From positions 14,364,853 through 14,428,852 of the forward strand of contig CM048848.1 in NCBI GenBank assembly GCA_026545225.1: a stretch of DNA of 64,000 nucleotides, written 5' to 3'. Positions 57,501 to 64,000 of this stretch are shown piece after piece. Source of the DNA: Cornus controversa (lineage: Eukaryota; Streptophyta; Magnoliopsida; Cornales; Cornaceae). The notes below the pieces were generated by a model. That model ran no database searches. It was not told where the DNA came from and saw nothing but the letters and a program-made list of their open reading frames with translations. The translations under genes and the position numbers were made by a program. How positions within the stretch are numbered: the first letter of the stretch is position 1; the number at the start of each line of letters is the position of its first letter.

Positions 57501-58730
57501 AAGAAGACATAATTACATAAATGTAGATGCAAGTGTGCTTGCAGAAGCATTTAAAAAGATAGGGGACCCTCTTGTGATAGTGAGCTTGGGAAAAGATTGT
57601 TCAAAGTTTATTTCCCCTGACGCCATTTACGTGGACATGAAAGGTTTGCAATGCAAAGAGGATATCATGGGAGTGTTGTTTCCAAGGAATACCAAAGCTC
57701 CCCAAGGTAAAAAGGTTGATGTTGAAGAGAATTCAACTAATTCAGGCAGCAAAAAATTATCTCTGAACTGGGATGATCAGGGGAAGAGTTCTACGGTACA
57801 ATCTTGTGATTTCTTCACTTTCATGGAAGATCGGAGCACAAACACGGAGAATGGAAACGAAGGCAACCTGCAAAAGGATTGGGGGCTTTTTTGGGAAGTT
57901 TCTGATGTTTTAAAGTCAGTGGATGACAAAAGAGAGGGTATTTTGATGAAATGTATGTTCCCAAAGATGAAGGTAATACCAAATTGGCTGACATTATGTC
58001 TGAATGTATGATGCCATTGTCAAGTATGCGGATAGATTAGTATCATAACTTTACTTTTTTGAATTTTCTGTGTATATTTTCAGGTGGAGGTGGATAAAAA
58101 TATCAACATCTTCACTGATGCAATGAGCCGATCTAAGAGAAAACCTTGTGATGAAAATGGAGTAGTCTTTAGTGAAGTAAATAGCATGCTTGATGAACTG
58201 AACCAACTTTCTTCTGCTTTGGATATGAGGTTTGTTTTTATATTTAGCTTAAATCGTTGTTAGAGCCTTGCATATACACATACTGAGTTCTTCTCTCTTT
58301 GCTCTTGTTTTTCTTTAAAACTACATTAAGTATTGCCCTAATTTTATGTAAATTAGAAAGTTCCATTGGTCATTCTCAATTCATTGATGAGTTGCTGAAG
58401 CTTCCTAATCAATTTTATGGTATACTGAAATCTGGTTTGGTGTCTAATTTGTTTTTTAGTGACCTAGACCTTGAGAAACAAAAGTCAAAGGTTTTAGAAC
58501 TTTTGAATAAGTTGCAGTTAAGGCGGCCGTTACTCGAGAGTTTCTTGAATCAGCTACTTGCAAATGAAGACATAAATGCTGTGAGCGAGGCGGCACCAGA
58601 GACCAGTATTGTATCTGAAGCTCAATATAACAGAAAAGCTGAGGGAACTAGCAACTCTAATGAAGACAAGAGGAAGGGAAACAACAAGTCCAAGAAAAAC
58701 AGAAAGGGAAAAGGAGGCCGAAAAAATTGA
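21387..58730 (+). CDS. TRANK1-like dual helicase protein, 14 coding exons, 2845 aa
   Basis: Coding exons: 21387-21503, 25512-26057, 26648-27832, 27981-28308, 28613-28868, 28948-29164, 29306-29658, 30128-30664, 52349-53540, 53835-54188, 54316-54553, 55274-57972, 58084-58229, 58361-58730. All introns are GT-AG and the 8538 nt total keeps frame with no internal stop. The protein belongs to the plant family named TPR and ankyrin repeat-containing protein 1-like. Residues 222-811 form a UPF1/SEN1-like SF1 helicase (GPPGTGKT 277-284, DEAA 578-581, GDERQLP 604-610, YRMHP 645-649, VALTRAR 805-811). Residues 1090-1650 form a UvrD-like helicase (GRSGTGKT 1099-1106, DEVQD 1389-1393, VAITRTR 1635-1641). 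A long helical region and a Lys-rich tail follow. The role in plants is not established; nucleic-acid unwinding is inferred. Gene finders may split it at intron 8. Confidence 0.88.
21504..25511 (+). other. Intron 1 (4.0 kb)
   Basis: The intron is AT-rich with a T-run at 22072-22096. An inverted pair shares CTCCAGGCTGTTCGCTCC (about 24171-24188 and 24475-24495 in reverse), suggesting a degraded foldback or LTR piece at 24000-24600. No gene is recognised on either strand. Confidence 0.6.
25512..26057 (+). CDS. Exon 2 (residues 40-221), N-terminal accessory domain
   Basis: The frame opens directly after an AG acceptor with [14 protein letters not shown] and ends at DSV|GTAAGA. It carries the family block beginning [13 protein letters not shown] and the [12 protein letters not shown] segment. 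This is the beta-rich N-terminal part seen before the AAA_11 helicase core in SEN1/MAA3-like plant proteins. Confidence 0.88.
26648..27832 (+). CDS. Exon 3 (residues 222-616), UPF1/SEN1-like helicase motifs I-III
   Basis: The exon contains the Q-like [11 protein letters not shown], Walker A GPPGTGKT, motif Ia ([13 protein letters not shown]), an about 250-residue insertion typical of the family, FCTASSS, Walker B VIDEAAQ and motif [12 protein letters not shown]. It ends IKSE|GTAAGT. Confidence 0.93.
27981..29164 (+). CDS. Exons 4-6 (residues 617-883), helicase motifs IV-VI
   Basis: Exon 4 (27981-28308) has [22 protein letters not shown]. Exon 5 (28613-28868) has [19 protein letters not shown], motif [10 protein letters not shown] and the start of motif VI. 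Exon 6 (28948-29164) completes [15 protein letters not shown]. Splits within codons for residues 726 and 811 are restored exactly by the chosen splice sites. Confidence 0.92.
29306..29658 (+). CDS. Exon 7 (residues 884-1001), linker between helicase modules
   Basis: It begins [14 protein letters not shown] and ends CLEG at GAGGG|GTATGC. It has a [20 protein letters not shown]-like block (here [17 protein letters not shown]) conserved between the two helicases in this family. Confidence 0.88.
30128..30664 (+). CDS. Exon 8 (residues 1001-1180), second helicase Walker A
   Basis: It reads [14 protein letters not shown], then [13 protein letters not shown] and [19 protein letters not shown], the P-loop of the UvrD-like module. 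It ends HVSQLKR/S with donor AAAAG|GTGCGT. The next exon is 21.7 kb away. Confidence 0.9.
30871..31030. repeat. 80 bp tandem duplication
   Basis: Both copies begin CAACCTATTTGGTTTTGCTA (30871 and 30951) and both contain GCTTGTCTGGACATATACAC. They are about 95% alike. Confidence 0.9.
31917..33478 (-). mobile_element. L1-type LINE, 5'-truncated and degenerate
   Basis: A poly-T tract at 31917-31933 marks the 3' poly(A) of a minus-strand element. Upstream on that strand lie an RT motif [14 protein letters not shown] near 33430, a segment like [13 protein letters not shown] near 33030, and a C-terminal zf-RVT-like region near 32018-32254 ([16 protein letters not shown]). These are the order and motifs of plant L1 ORF2. 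The frame is broken and includes an 18-base C run near 33299-33317. Confidence 0.75.
33900..34064 (-). repeat. 3' LTR of the copia element
   Basis: 165 bp; it reads TGTTAGAATATA...TTCTACA on the minus strand. Confidence 0.95.
34072..36249 (-). pseudogene. copia integrase C-terminus, RT and RNase H, frameshifted
   Basis: From 36249 down: NRMPSSVLN integrase end, then a 1-base loss near 36044 shifts the frame; the frame resumes with [17 protein letters not shown] follows with [46 protein letters not shown] and the catalytic [11 protein letters not shown] (35032 down). RNase H shows [33 protein letters not shown] and [14 protein letters not shown]. Stops lie at W or Q positions (near 35635, 35520 and 35142), each explained by a single transition. 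The longest open piece is 286 residues (34172-35032). Confidence 0.9.
36307..38286 (-). pseudogene. copia gag, protease and integrase N-terminal part
   Basis: An ATG at 38286 opens 420 codons: the UBN2-type gag core ([20 protein letters not shown]), knuckle [14 protein letters not shown] near residue 275, and protease [14 protein letters not shown] near 385. A TAA at 37024 interrupts; the same frame resumes through the pre-integrase [14 protein letters not shown] and integrase core ([34 protein letters not shown]) to a second TAA at 36307 in front of QNGVAERKN. In copia relatives both TAAs are CAA, so each is one C-to-T change. The usual SDNGGEY is SDNAMEY here. Confidence 0.92.
38979..38990 (-). 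other. Primer-binding site of the copia element
   Basis: TGGTATCAAAGC on the minus strand directly follows the 5' LTR. It is complementary to the 3' end of initiator methionine tRNA with one mismatch. Confidence 0.9.
38991..39154 (-). repeat. 5' LTR of the copia element
   Basis: 164 bp, 98% identical to the 3' LTR. Confidence 0.95.
39422..40121 (+). repeat. 5' LTR of a truncated retrotransposon, 700 bp, rich in heat-shock elements
   Basis: The block begins TGTCACGCCCCACAG and ends CCGTGACA, so the tips are inverted. A primer site follows one or two bases later. A TATA box (TATATAAGG, 39870-39878) lies 450 bases in, and the array of TTCnnGAA modules fills 39506-39800 upstream of it, so it sits in U3. 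Two perfect 40 bp tandem copies (39511-39550, 39551-39590) begin TTCCGGAACATTCTAGAC. No 3' LTR is present. Confidence 0.85.
39506..39800 (+). promoter_or_regulatory. Heat-shock-element array
   Basis: Perfect multimers: GAAnnTTCnnGAAnnTTC at 39506-39523, TTCnnGAAnnTTC at 39551-39563, GAAnnTTCnnGAA at 39616-39628, TTCnnGAAnnTTC at 39671-39683. Further TTCTAGAA dimers lie near 39701, 39783 and 39797, with partial modules at 39591 and 39736. A TATA box follows at 39870. The pattern is the binding code of plant heat-shock factors; activity is inferred. Confidence 0.75.
40124..40135 (+). other. Primer-binding site of the truncated element
   Basis: TGGTATCAGAGC, an exact match to the initiator methionine tRNA site, begins two bases after the LTR end at 40121. 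Confidence 0.9.
40176..40345 (+). pseudogene. Truncated gag start
   Basis: An ATG 41 bases after the primer site opens [20 protein letters not shown], an acidic, hydrophilic gag-like N-terminus with [19 protein letters not shown] near residue 40, a probable coiled coil typical of gypsy gag starts. The frame is cut near 40345 by the TIR transposon sequence, so nothing downstream remains. Confidence 0.6.
40598..40813. repeat. 116 bp tandem duplication
   Basis: Copies start TAATATATACAT (40598) and TAATATATACAC (40714). Both contain TATTGTCTCTCTTTATTG. The TIR transposon entered at the edge of the first copy. Confidence 0.85.
41127..42995 (-). mobile_element. Solo LTR, 1869 bp, TSD ATATA
   Basis: It starts TGTCACGCCCTGAATTTTCA, ends TGGATATCTACA, and is flanked by ATATA on both sides (41122-41126 and 42996-43000). 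The related subterminal block GACCTCCGTTTTCGAATCTG and the TATA-like TTATAAATATCA (near 42645, minus strand) place it in the same family as its host LTR. The hairpin array is reduced to at most one trace (near 41955). Confidence 0.88.
43138..43320. repeat. Cluster of TTCGATTAATCGAA palindromes
   Basis: Perfect or near-perfect palindromes of TTCGATTAATCGAA occur near 43160, 43250, 43270, 43283 and 43308, inside the older LTR. They parallel clusters at 6190-6430 and 46590-46830. Confidence 0.75.
43936..44141. repeat. Array of four hairpins with constant loop
   Basis: Stems and loops: 43936-43942/43958-43964 (GTATGAT/ATCATAC), 43992-43997/44013-44018 (TGTGAT/ATCACA), 44056-44063/44079-44086 (GGCATGAT/GTCACACC, decayed), 44113-44118/44136-44141 (ACATGG/CCATGT). 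Loops are of the form TGGACAACTCCGAAG, 15 bases in the first three. Period 56-64 bp. Confidence 0.85.
45179..47405. mobile_element. Degenerate LTR-like sequence, possibly copia
   Basis: A G-run followed by GTGAATAGGTTTT (45546-45570) and, later, a block starting GATATACGTAGAAAAACCCC resemble motifs of plant copia LTRs. A cluster of short CTTCGATCGATCGAAG-type palindromes lies at 46590-46830. No gag or pol is found. Borders are unclear. Confidence 0.35.
47406..47798 (-). mobile_element. Truncated LTR of the hairpin family
   Basis: It starts TGTCACGCCCCTAATTCCCA and matches 5852-6830 in the block CACCATTGGATAGA, then ACTCAATTCTGATCTAAAA. It is cut off at about 47798 by copia sequence. Confidence 0.7.
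47799..49690 (-). pseudogene. copia gag-protease-integrase fragment
   Basis: On the minus strand: gag ([20 protein letters not shown], about 49066-49326), knuckle [14 protein letters not shown] near 48930, pre-integrase [12 protein letters not shown] near 48290, integrase core [10 protein letters not shown] and [15 protein letters not shown] near 47950. Then the frame ends at the junction with the LTR piece. 49470-49690 is a GAC-rich non-coding leader comparable to the leader of the 33900 element. Many stops. Confidence 0.8.
49745..50822 (+). pseudogene. copia RT and RNase H fragment
   Basis: The plus strand reads [10 protein letters not shown] (RT), [13 protein letters not shown] near 50170, [10 protein letters not shown] near 50345 and, at 50634-50822, [19 protein letters not shown], the RNase H end of copia pol. 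It faces away from the neighbouring minus-strand gag half, so the two are not one element in its original order. Confidence 0.8.
50823..52348. other. End of intron 8, nothing recognised
   Basis: The sequence is AT-rich and mostly unique, with no element or gene recognised. It ends in the acceptor before exon 9. Confidence 0.5.
52349..53540 (+). CDS. Exon 9 (residues 1180-1577), UvrD-like motifs II-V
   Basis: It opens [13 protein letters not shown] after the 21.7 kb intron and holds Walker [11 protein letters not shown] (1389-1393), motif [15 protein letters not shown], motif [12 protein letters not shown] and motif V ECKGLEFQ at the exon end. There are no stops. Donor TTTCAG|GTGAAC. Confidence 0.93.
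53835..54553 (+). CDS. Exons 10-11 (residues 1578-1774), motif VI and first helical repeats
   Basis: Exon 10 (53835-54188) starts [13 protein letters not shown] and contains motif [15 protein letters not shown]. Exon 11 (54316-54553) reads [19 protein letters not shown] and [18 protein letters not shown], alpha-helical pairs of the TPR-like region. Confidence 0.92.
55274..57972 (+). CDS. Exon 12 (residues 1774-2674), large C-terminal helical region
   Basis: This 2.7 kb exon codes TPR-like pairs ([40 protein letters not shown]) and then a long helical segment with no catalytic motif I recognise. It reaches [20 protein letters not shown] and a C-terminal PKMK|GTAATA donor. It is one open frame of 900 residues, so it is under coding constraint. 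Confidence 0.92.
58084..58730 (+). CDS. Exons 13-14 (residues 2675-2845), C-terminus
   Basis: Exon 13 (58084-58229) starts [20 protein letters not shown]. Exon 14 (58361-58730) uses the AG in TTAGAAAG|TTCC; the nearer AG would break frame. It ends in a tail with [20 protein letters not shown], a possible nuclear or nucleic-acid-binding signal. Stop TGA at 58728-58730. Confidence 0.88.
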
Positions 58731-58888
58731 ATATCTATGCACTTTCAAAATTTTAAGGTGGTTTGTATTACTAAGATATGTTATCCAAATGTAAATGTTA
58801 CAATTGTGAATCGATAGGCTACTATCAATATAAACTGGTTGATTAAATCAATAGGTGATTGAAAGGGAATAGCAAAGATTGGTAACTA
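58731..58888 (+). other. 3' untranslated region (probable)
   Basis: The sequence is AT-rich with no canonical AATAAA; a near form AATATAAA lies near 58828. The cleavage site is unknown. Confidence 0.35.
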
Positions 58889-59132
58889 GGAAGCACGGAC
58901 ACGTCGATACGAATTTTTAAAAAAAAAAAAAAAACAGGACACGGACACTTAAAGGATACGCTTATAAAATAATAATATAATATATTAATATATATTAATT
59001 ATTTAATAAAAAAATATTGTATTACAGAAAAACTTTAATTCATCATCAAGCAATTAAGAATCAAACAAACTTACAAACAAAAATACACAAATAGATTAAA
59101 ATAAATTAATGAACCAGACTTATTTAGTCTTT

Positions 59133-59174
<42 letters not shown>

Positions 59175-59334
59175 ATAGATTTTTAATCATAACTTAGTAG
59201 CGTATAATTTTTGTTCGAAATACTTGAATATAAATCACTCTTATGAAGTGTTCGATGAGTGTTTGACACGTGTTTGAGGAGTGTTCTAGTGTCCGACATG
59301 AGTATGACACTCCCGGTGAAGTGTCCATGCTTTC
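58889..59334. mobile_element. MITE-like element with GGAAGCACGGACAC termini
   Basis: The left end GGAAGCACGGACAC (58889-58902) is inverted at the right end GTGTCCATGCTTTC (59321-59334), 11 of 14 positions matching or better. Inside are repeated ACACGGACACTT and GTGTTTGACACG motifs, an A-run near 58919 and a TA run 59136-59169. No coding region. TSD not clear. Confidence 0.6.
59136..59169. repeat. (TA)n microsatellite
   Basis: Uninterrupted TA repeat inside the MITE-like element. Confidence 0.9.
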
Positions 59335-60426
59335 AAGACTGGAACTCTAGGCTAACCATGATTGTTGGATGGTATTTTTGAATCAATACAAAAGCTCTTG
59401 CCATAGGTTTTTTTTGTTCGGAGTTGAAATGGAGCATCATTAGGGACTGAGCCTAGTGTCTAATTTTTTTAAGAAAATAAAAATTGACTTGATTCATAAA
59501 AATTGAACACATAAATTTTGAACAAACTTCATAATGTCAGATACATAGCCATTATGATTTTCAAGGTCAAAGGAATCCAGTTGAACTCAAATAAACATTC
59601 TACTCAAATAGTGTTTCTTTACCAAACATTGAGTTTTCTTTTTCCTTCCACATGAGAAACATTTTATTTCCTAACTTTGATTTGGAGAAAGAAAAAAAAT
59701 GCATAATGCTTATGTATAATAAGATGCCAAGCTATAAGCTTATGTTTCTAAGCATTTCAAGTGCAAAGATGAGCAAAATAATAAAAATGAGTGTTTATGC
59801 CAGATAAATCAAAGAGCTCTTAACCTTGGTTAAGTAATTATGAAAAGATGAGCAAAACAATAAAAGTGAGTGCTTATGCCAGATAAATCAAAGAGCTCCT
59901 AACCTCGGTTAAGTAACATTGGTCAGTGAGGTTGTAAGAATTGATCCAACTAAGAAGAAAAAAATTAAAAATAAAATAAAACAAAAAATGAGGACAAACA
60001 TTAAGTGGACTTCACTAGAAAGTAGTTTATTTTCTGCTTACCAACTTTATGAAGTTTTTGGTATATGAACATAGAAAGTAAATCGAAATCATATTGAATT
60101 TTTCTTCAATATTTTCTCATGAAAAGCTTTGATGAAGTGTTTCCAGTTAAAGATCAGTGGGAGACCATCGTTTCAATTTTCATATATAAGAACTATCAAG
60201 TCATTATGTCAGAATTGTGAGTATATAGTAGCAGACAATTTAAATTAAAAAAAAAAAATCTGGAATTTCTGTGAAGTATAATATAGTGCACCTCTACTTT
60301 CACATAAAATCAGATTCAAGCATATTGTAAACAACGGCAACACCTTTGGGACAAAGGCAAGGATAACGAAGTAGTATAAATGGAGTGAATGAAATCGTTA
60401 AAAACAACAACCACCACCTAAGATGT
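59335..60426. other. Intergenic sequence with a 79 bp tandem duplication
   Basis: Two copies starting GATGAGCAAAA (59768 and 59847) each contain TTATGCCAGATAAATCAAAG. Otherwise nothing is recognised. Confidence 0.6.
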
Positions 60427-61369
60427 TGTTAAAAATATAGAAAAAGAATTGTATTGATTTAATATTGTCTTGTGAACAATACATAAAAGCTTATTTATAA
60501 GCACATAATTTTGGAGGCTAAATAAACTTAGTAGACAATAAATCCTAGTCTTAAATAGTTTAGGAGATGGTGTAAGAAACTTATATGGTTTAGAAAAATA
60601 TATATAATCTAAAAGTAGATATAATAGGAAATATGTATAATCTAACAGCCCTCGCAAACTCAAGGTGAGTTATATGAAGCCAACTTAAGTTTTGAGGCAA
60701 TCTTGAATGTGGCTCGCAAAAGTAATCTAGTAATGTTACCGACTGTGGCTATGACGCATACAAAGAAGTTGCAAAAGCGGACTTTGACACAGATGCTATG
60801 GCTTGTGAAAGCAATCTGGTGATGTTACCAACAGTGGCTGCAAAACACATACAAAGAAGTTGCAAAAGAGTAAACTCGTTGGAGTGATGGTATGATCGAA
60901 AGCTACTTGTTGGAATGAAAACTGATTTAACTTTGACACAGATGCTAGTGAGAGCCGATGAATTGAACTTGAGCTAGGCGGTCATATTTTTCTTCTTTTA
61001 TTATCTGCATAAAATATATATATATAAGGCGAAAGATATTTTCTATGATTGGCTGCCGGGGATGAAGCAAATGGTGTCATCTCCGACCGATGAGGGCGAT
61101 CGACAATGAAGATTACCAAGAATTGATAAGTTCTGATATTATGTTAGAGATATAGAAAGAGAATTGTATTGATTGAATTGATTTGATATTGTCTTGTGAA
61201 CAATACATAAAGGCCTATTTATAGGCACATAATCTTAGAGGCTAAGTAAACTTAGGAGACAATAAATTCTAATCCTAAATGGTTTAGGAGAAGGTGTACG
61301 AAACCTATATGGTTGGAAAATATATATAATCTAACAATAGATATAATAGGAAACATATATAATCTAACA
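60427..61369 (-). mobile_element. Miniature LTR retrotransposon (TRIM-like), TSD GATGT
   Basis: LTRs 60427-60646 and 61142-61369 (220 and 228 bp) both read TGTTA...CTAACA and are flanked by GATGT at 60422-60426 and 61370-61374. On the minus strand the 5' LTR is followed by TAATATCAGAAC, a worn initiator-methionine primer site, and the 3' LTR is preceded by TTTGCGAGGGC, a weak polypurine tract. The 495 bp interior has no gag or pol; it has a direct repeat built on ATCTxGTxATGTTACC and CATACAAAGAAGTTGCAAAA. It depends on another element for movement. Confidence 0.9.
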
Positions 61370-61983
61370 GATGTGACGTATATATTTGTAATTGACAAAT
61401 TTCAGTGTCAGAACTTGAGTAATCGAATTATAATTTTTTATTTACATTCTTTGTAATCAATCATGAAGTTGAAGACCAAGTGAATCAATCATAAAACTAA
61501 AGGAACTTGATTATCTGAAGTATTTGAGTGGATTCTAATATTCGTGGATATCGTTGATCAAGTATGAGAGTCACATAGTTTAGGTAAGTGTGTGAGAACA
61601 CTTAGTTTTTCATAGGATGAAGTCCTTGGTTGAAAATTAGGGTTTCAGAACAAAAATTTACATTTTTCACAAAGGGAACCAGTTGTTTTAACCCTACAAC
61701 CGGTCCAAAATAGTTTTGTTTTTCATATTCTAAAAATTGGCCAAAGGCAACCGGTTGCTTTTTGCTAATATGTACGAACTGACTTAGTTTGTCCTATTTT
61801 GGCTAGGATTGATCTCTAAACTTTTCAAAAACATTGAAAAATATTCCTAACTGATTTTCAACTTGTTTTCCAAGTAAAATCTGGACTTCATCATCTATAT
61901 AAACTCTTATATGTTTTTTCTCTTTTCATGTTTTCACATATAAATCAAAAAAATAGAGCTAATGATAAATGTTAGAGAGATTG
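61370..61983. other. Intergenic sequence, nothing recognised
   Basis: AT-rich, with short repeats of CAACCGGTTG / ACCAGTTG-type motifs near 61675-61755. No gene seen. Confidence 0.4.
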
Positions 61984-63451
61984 TGATAGGCGTAGAATGT
62001 TACGCATTCTAACCTCTTAATTTGCATATTTTATTCTCTTAGTAATAGATTATTTGTAATTTTACTCTATTTTAGTATTTTTCTTATTTTTAGGTCCTTA
62101 ATAGTAATTTCACTCAAACCTTGATTTTTGGACTTCCAAATATGACATTCAAGTGGGTTAGAGAAAGTCTACATCAATTGGACCAATTCAATTCAATATT
62201 TTAACTCAAAACAACCCAAGGAAGAGGCCTAAGAAAAGTACAACTGCTTAAGGAGATTGTAGGCTGAAATCTAATCCTGCGCAAAATTAAGTTATGAACC
62301 TGTTTTGGTAATCTGCTCGTAACTCCTGTTTTCGACTATCAAAACGGCCCAAATCCCACGAAAGTCGAATGAAATTCGATTCTGGATCTTTTTTATTTCA
62401 CAAAAATTTCATCAATCGAACTTCTAAGGTGTCAAATGTTGGGCCGAAGTTTAGCAGGAAATCTACCTGATTAGGGGCTGCAGGAAAACCCTAAATGTTT
62501 CCTAATTAGGTTGGAACACTTCATGTGTCTCTTGGCAAATAAAAGTGACAAATTGGGGATGTTTTGGTGACCTTCGGTTGAAGTTTTAAAGACCTTTTGG
62601 AGTGAATAAATATTGGAGAACAAGGTTTTGCACTACTTTCATGGAAATGATGTTTTCTTCCTCAACCATTGAAGTGTCTTTTTTTACCATGAGTGGCAAG
62701 TTCTTCCACTAGGGTTTTGATGGAGCCCTAACTAAGCATCAATGGTTTGATTGTTCTAATTATTGGGAATTTTTATATTCATGCATAGATTGTGTAATTT
62801 AGAGGATTCTATTATTGAGACTTGAGCAATAAATTTTATATTTAGTCTCAATGATTTCTTATCTTGTCTTAGATACTTAGTGGTTGTGATTGAACTCAAT
62901 CCCTCTTATTTTTTATGATTATGAGAGTAATTATTACACAATATTATTAATTGAATGTATCGTTAAAATTTTGATGAATTATACCTAAAGAATATGGACC
63001 ATTTTACATCCTAGAATAAAGTAGATAGGTAGATGGTGCATGCTAATTGAATATAGTTCATGTTTAGCTTTGATTATATATTATCTCATTGACAGTTGAA
63101 AGAAAGCTTGTAGGTACTGAAACTAAACTTATGCATGATATAATTCTCCATAATTAGTTTAATTGACCATTGATTGTGAGGTTAGTGGTGAAGACGAAAA
63201 CCTAGATTCATCTCATCTTATCTTCACTTTACAGATTTTCTTATTTTTAGTTTACTTGCTTTTATTTAGTTAATTTTTAGAATTAGAAACAAAATTTAGC
63301 AATCTCTTTCTTTAATTTAATTAGAATTAATCCTACAAATCCAATACAAACGTAATACACAGTATATGTGGTTCGACACCCTCATTTTGACCCTACCCTA
63401 CTAGGATTCGTGCTATTACGAGTGGTATTTTTAATTGGTAATAATTAATCA
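61984..63451 (+). repeat. 5' LTR of an Athila-like gypsy element (start approximate)
   Basis: The block from TGATAGGCGTAGAATG to ATTAATCA ends just before the primer site. The subterminal sequence GTTCGACACCCTCATTTTGA and GTGCTATTACGAGTGG is typical of Athila/Tat LTR ends. The start is placed at the TGATAGGCG tip by family likeness; the partner LTR is outside the window. Confidence 0.6.
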
Positions 63452-63462
63452 TGATAAATTTT

Positions 63463-63480
63463 TGGCGCCGTTACCGGAGA
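63463..63480 (+). other. Primer-binding site, tRNA-Asp type
   Basis: TGGCGCCGTTACCGGAGA matches the TGGCGCCGTTGCCGGGGA site of plant gypsy elements at 16 of 18 positions. Confidence 0.85.
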
Positions 63481-63610
63481 CTGTTTCTATTGTGATTATT
63501 TGGATTTTAAGAATTAGTTCTAATTGGATTTCTAGTTTAGAAAATTTTATATTTTGTTACTAATTTATTTGATTTGATTTGATTTTCTTTTTAGGTACTT
63601 CAGTCACCAT

Positions 63611-64000
63611 ATGTTCGGTCTCCATTCTTTATCTGATCCATTGATACCTTACGATCCCAAGCTTGAACGTACTCTTAGACATCCTAGGAATGTTCCTATT
63701 AACCCTATTGTGCAAGAAGAAGAGAACATTGACATCATGGGTGACGAACGGGATAACAATAATATTGTGCCAGATGTTGTTGTGGAGAGGGCGCGCTTAC
63801 TCAGAGATTATTATGTCCCAGAGACATACAATTCACTAGCCTGTTTTCAGTTTCCTAATGTCATAGCACAAAACTATGAGGTCAAGTCCAGTATCATTTA
63901 GATGTTGCCATCTTACTTTGGGCTGACTCATGAGGATCCGTACAAGCACTTGGATGATTTCATAGAAGTTTGCTCAACAACTAGAATTCATAACTTCTCA
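63611..64000 (+). pseudogene. Athila-like gag N-terminal part, runs off the window
   Basis: An ATG at 63611 opens 96 codons (MFGLHSLSDPL..., then DPKLERTLRHPRNV and RARLLRDYYVPETYNS) to a TAG at 63899-63901. The same frame continues MLPSYFGLTHEDPYKHLDDF to the end of the window. The LxxxFxGL-EDPxxHLxxF pattern is the gag core of Athila-type gypsy elements. The stop makes this copy doubtful as an active gag unless read through. Confidence 0.75.

Noticed and set aside
58351-58360. Acceptor at ATTAG (58355) for exon 14
   Set aside because: It would throw the last exon out of frame; the AG at 58359-58360 keeps the frame.

Overview
This is a plant nuclear genome window, most likely from a eudicot with a retrotransposon-rich genome. 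It is AT-rich, has spliced genes with long introns, and is full of nested plant-type LTR retrotransposons (Tat, Tekay/Del-like, Athila-like, copia), a LINE, a CACTA end and MITE-like elements. No tRNA, rRNA, CRISPR or bacterial operon signal was seen. The species cannot be named from the sequence.

Layout. 1-9650: the 5' half of a decayed Tat-type Ty3/gypsy element on the minus strand; its 5' LTR is split by a 3.2 kb solo LTR (5852-9019, TSD GATTA). 10764-11215: a minus-strand serine carboxypeptidase-like pseudogene fragment with a 112 bp tandem exon duplication. 12964-13277: one end of a CACTA transposon. 13278-18376: a minus-strand Tekay/Del-like gypsy pol, itself split by a solo LTR-like block at 14151-17290. 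18377-19490: a related gag-protease fragment on the plus strand, forming a large inverted repeat with its neighbour. 20263-21386: upstream region of the only intact host gene.

The host gene runs from 21387 to 58730 on the plus strand. I reconstruct 14 coding exons that join in frame with GT-AG introns: 8538 nt, 2845 residues. The protein is a TRANK1-like (TPR and ankyrin repeat-containing protein 1-like) protein with two P-loop helicase modules. A UPF1/SEN1-like module comes first, then a UvrD-like module, then a long helical C-terminal region and a lysine-rich tail. Intron 8 is 21.7 kb and lies between Walker A and Walker B of the second helicase. It holds a truncated LINE, a TIR transposon, a young copia element with TSD AGATC, a gypsy LTR fragment packed with heat-shock elements, two nested LTRs of one family and two copia fragments in opposite orientation.

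Downstream are a MITE-like element (58889-59334), a complete 943 bp miniature LTR element (60427-61369, TSD GATGT) and the 5' LTR, primer-binding site and gag start of an Athila-like gypsy element that runs off the window end.

The most unusual signal is an array of small hairpins, repeated every 54-67 bp in two related LTRs. The 15-nt loop is nearly constant while the stems change but stay complementary (7515-7781 and 43936-44141). The second is a 300 bp heat-shock-element array just upstream of a TATA box in a gypsy LTR (39506-39800).
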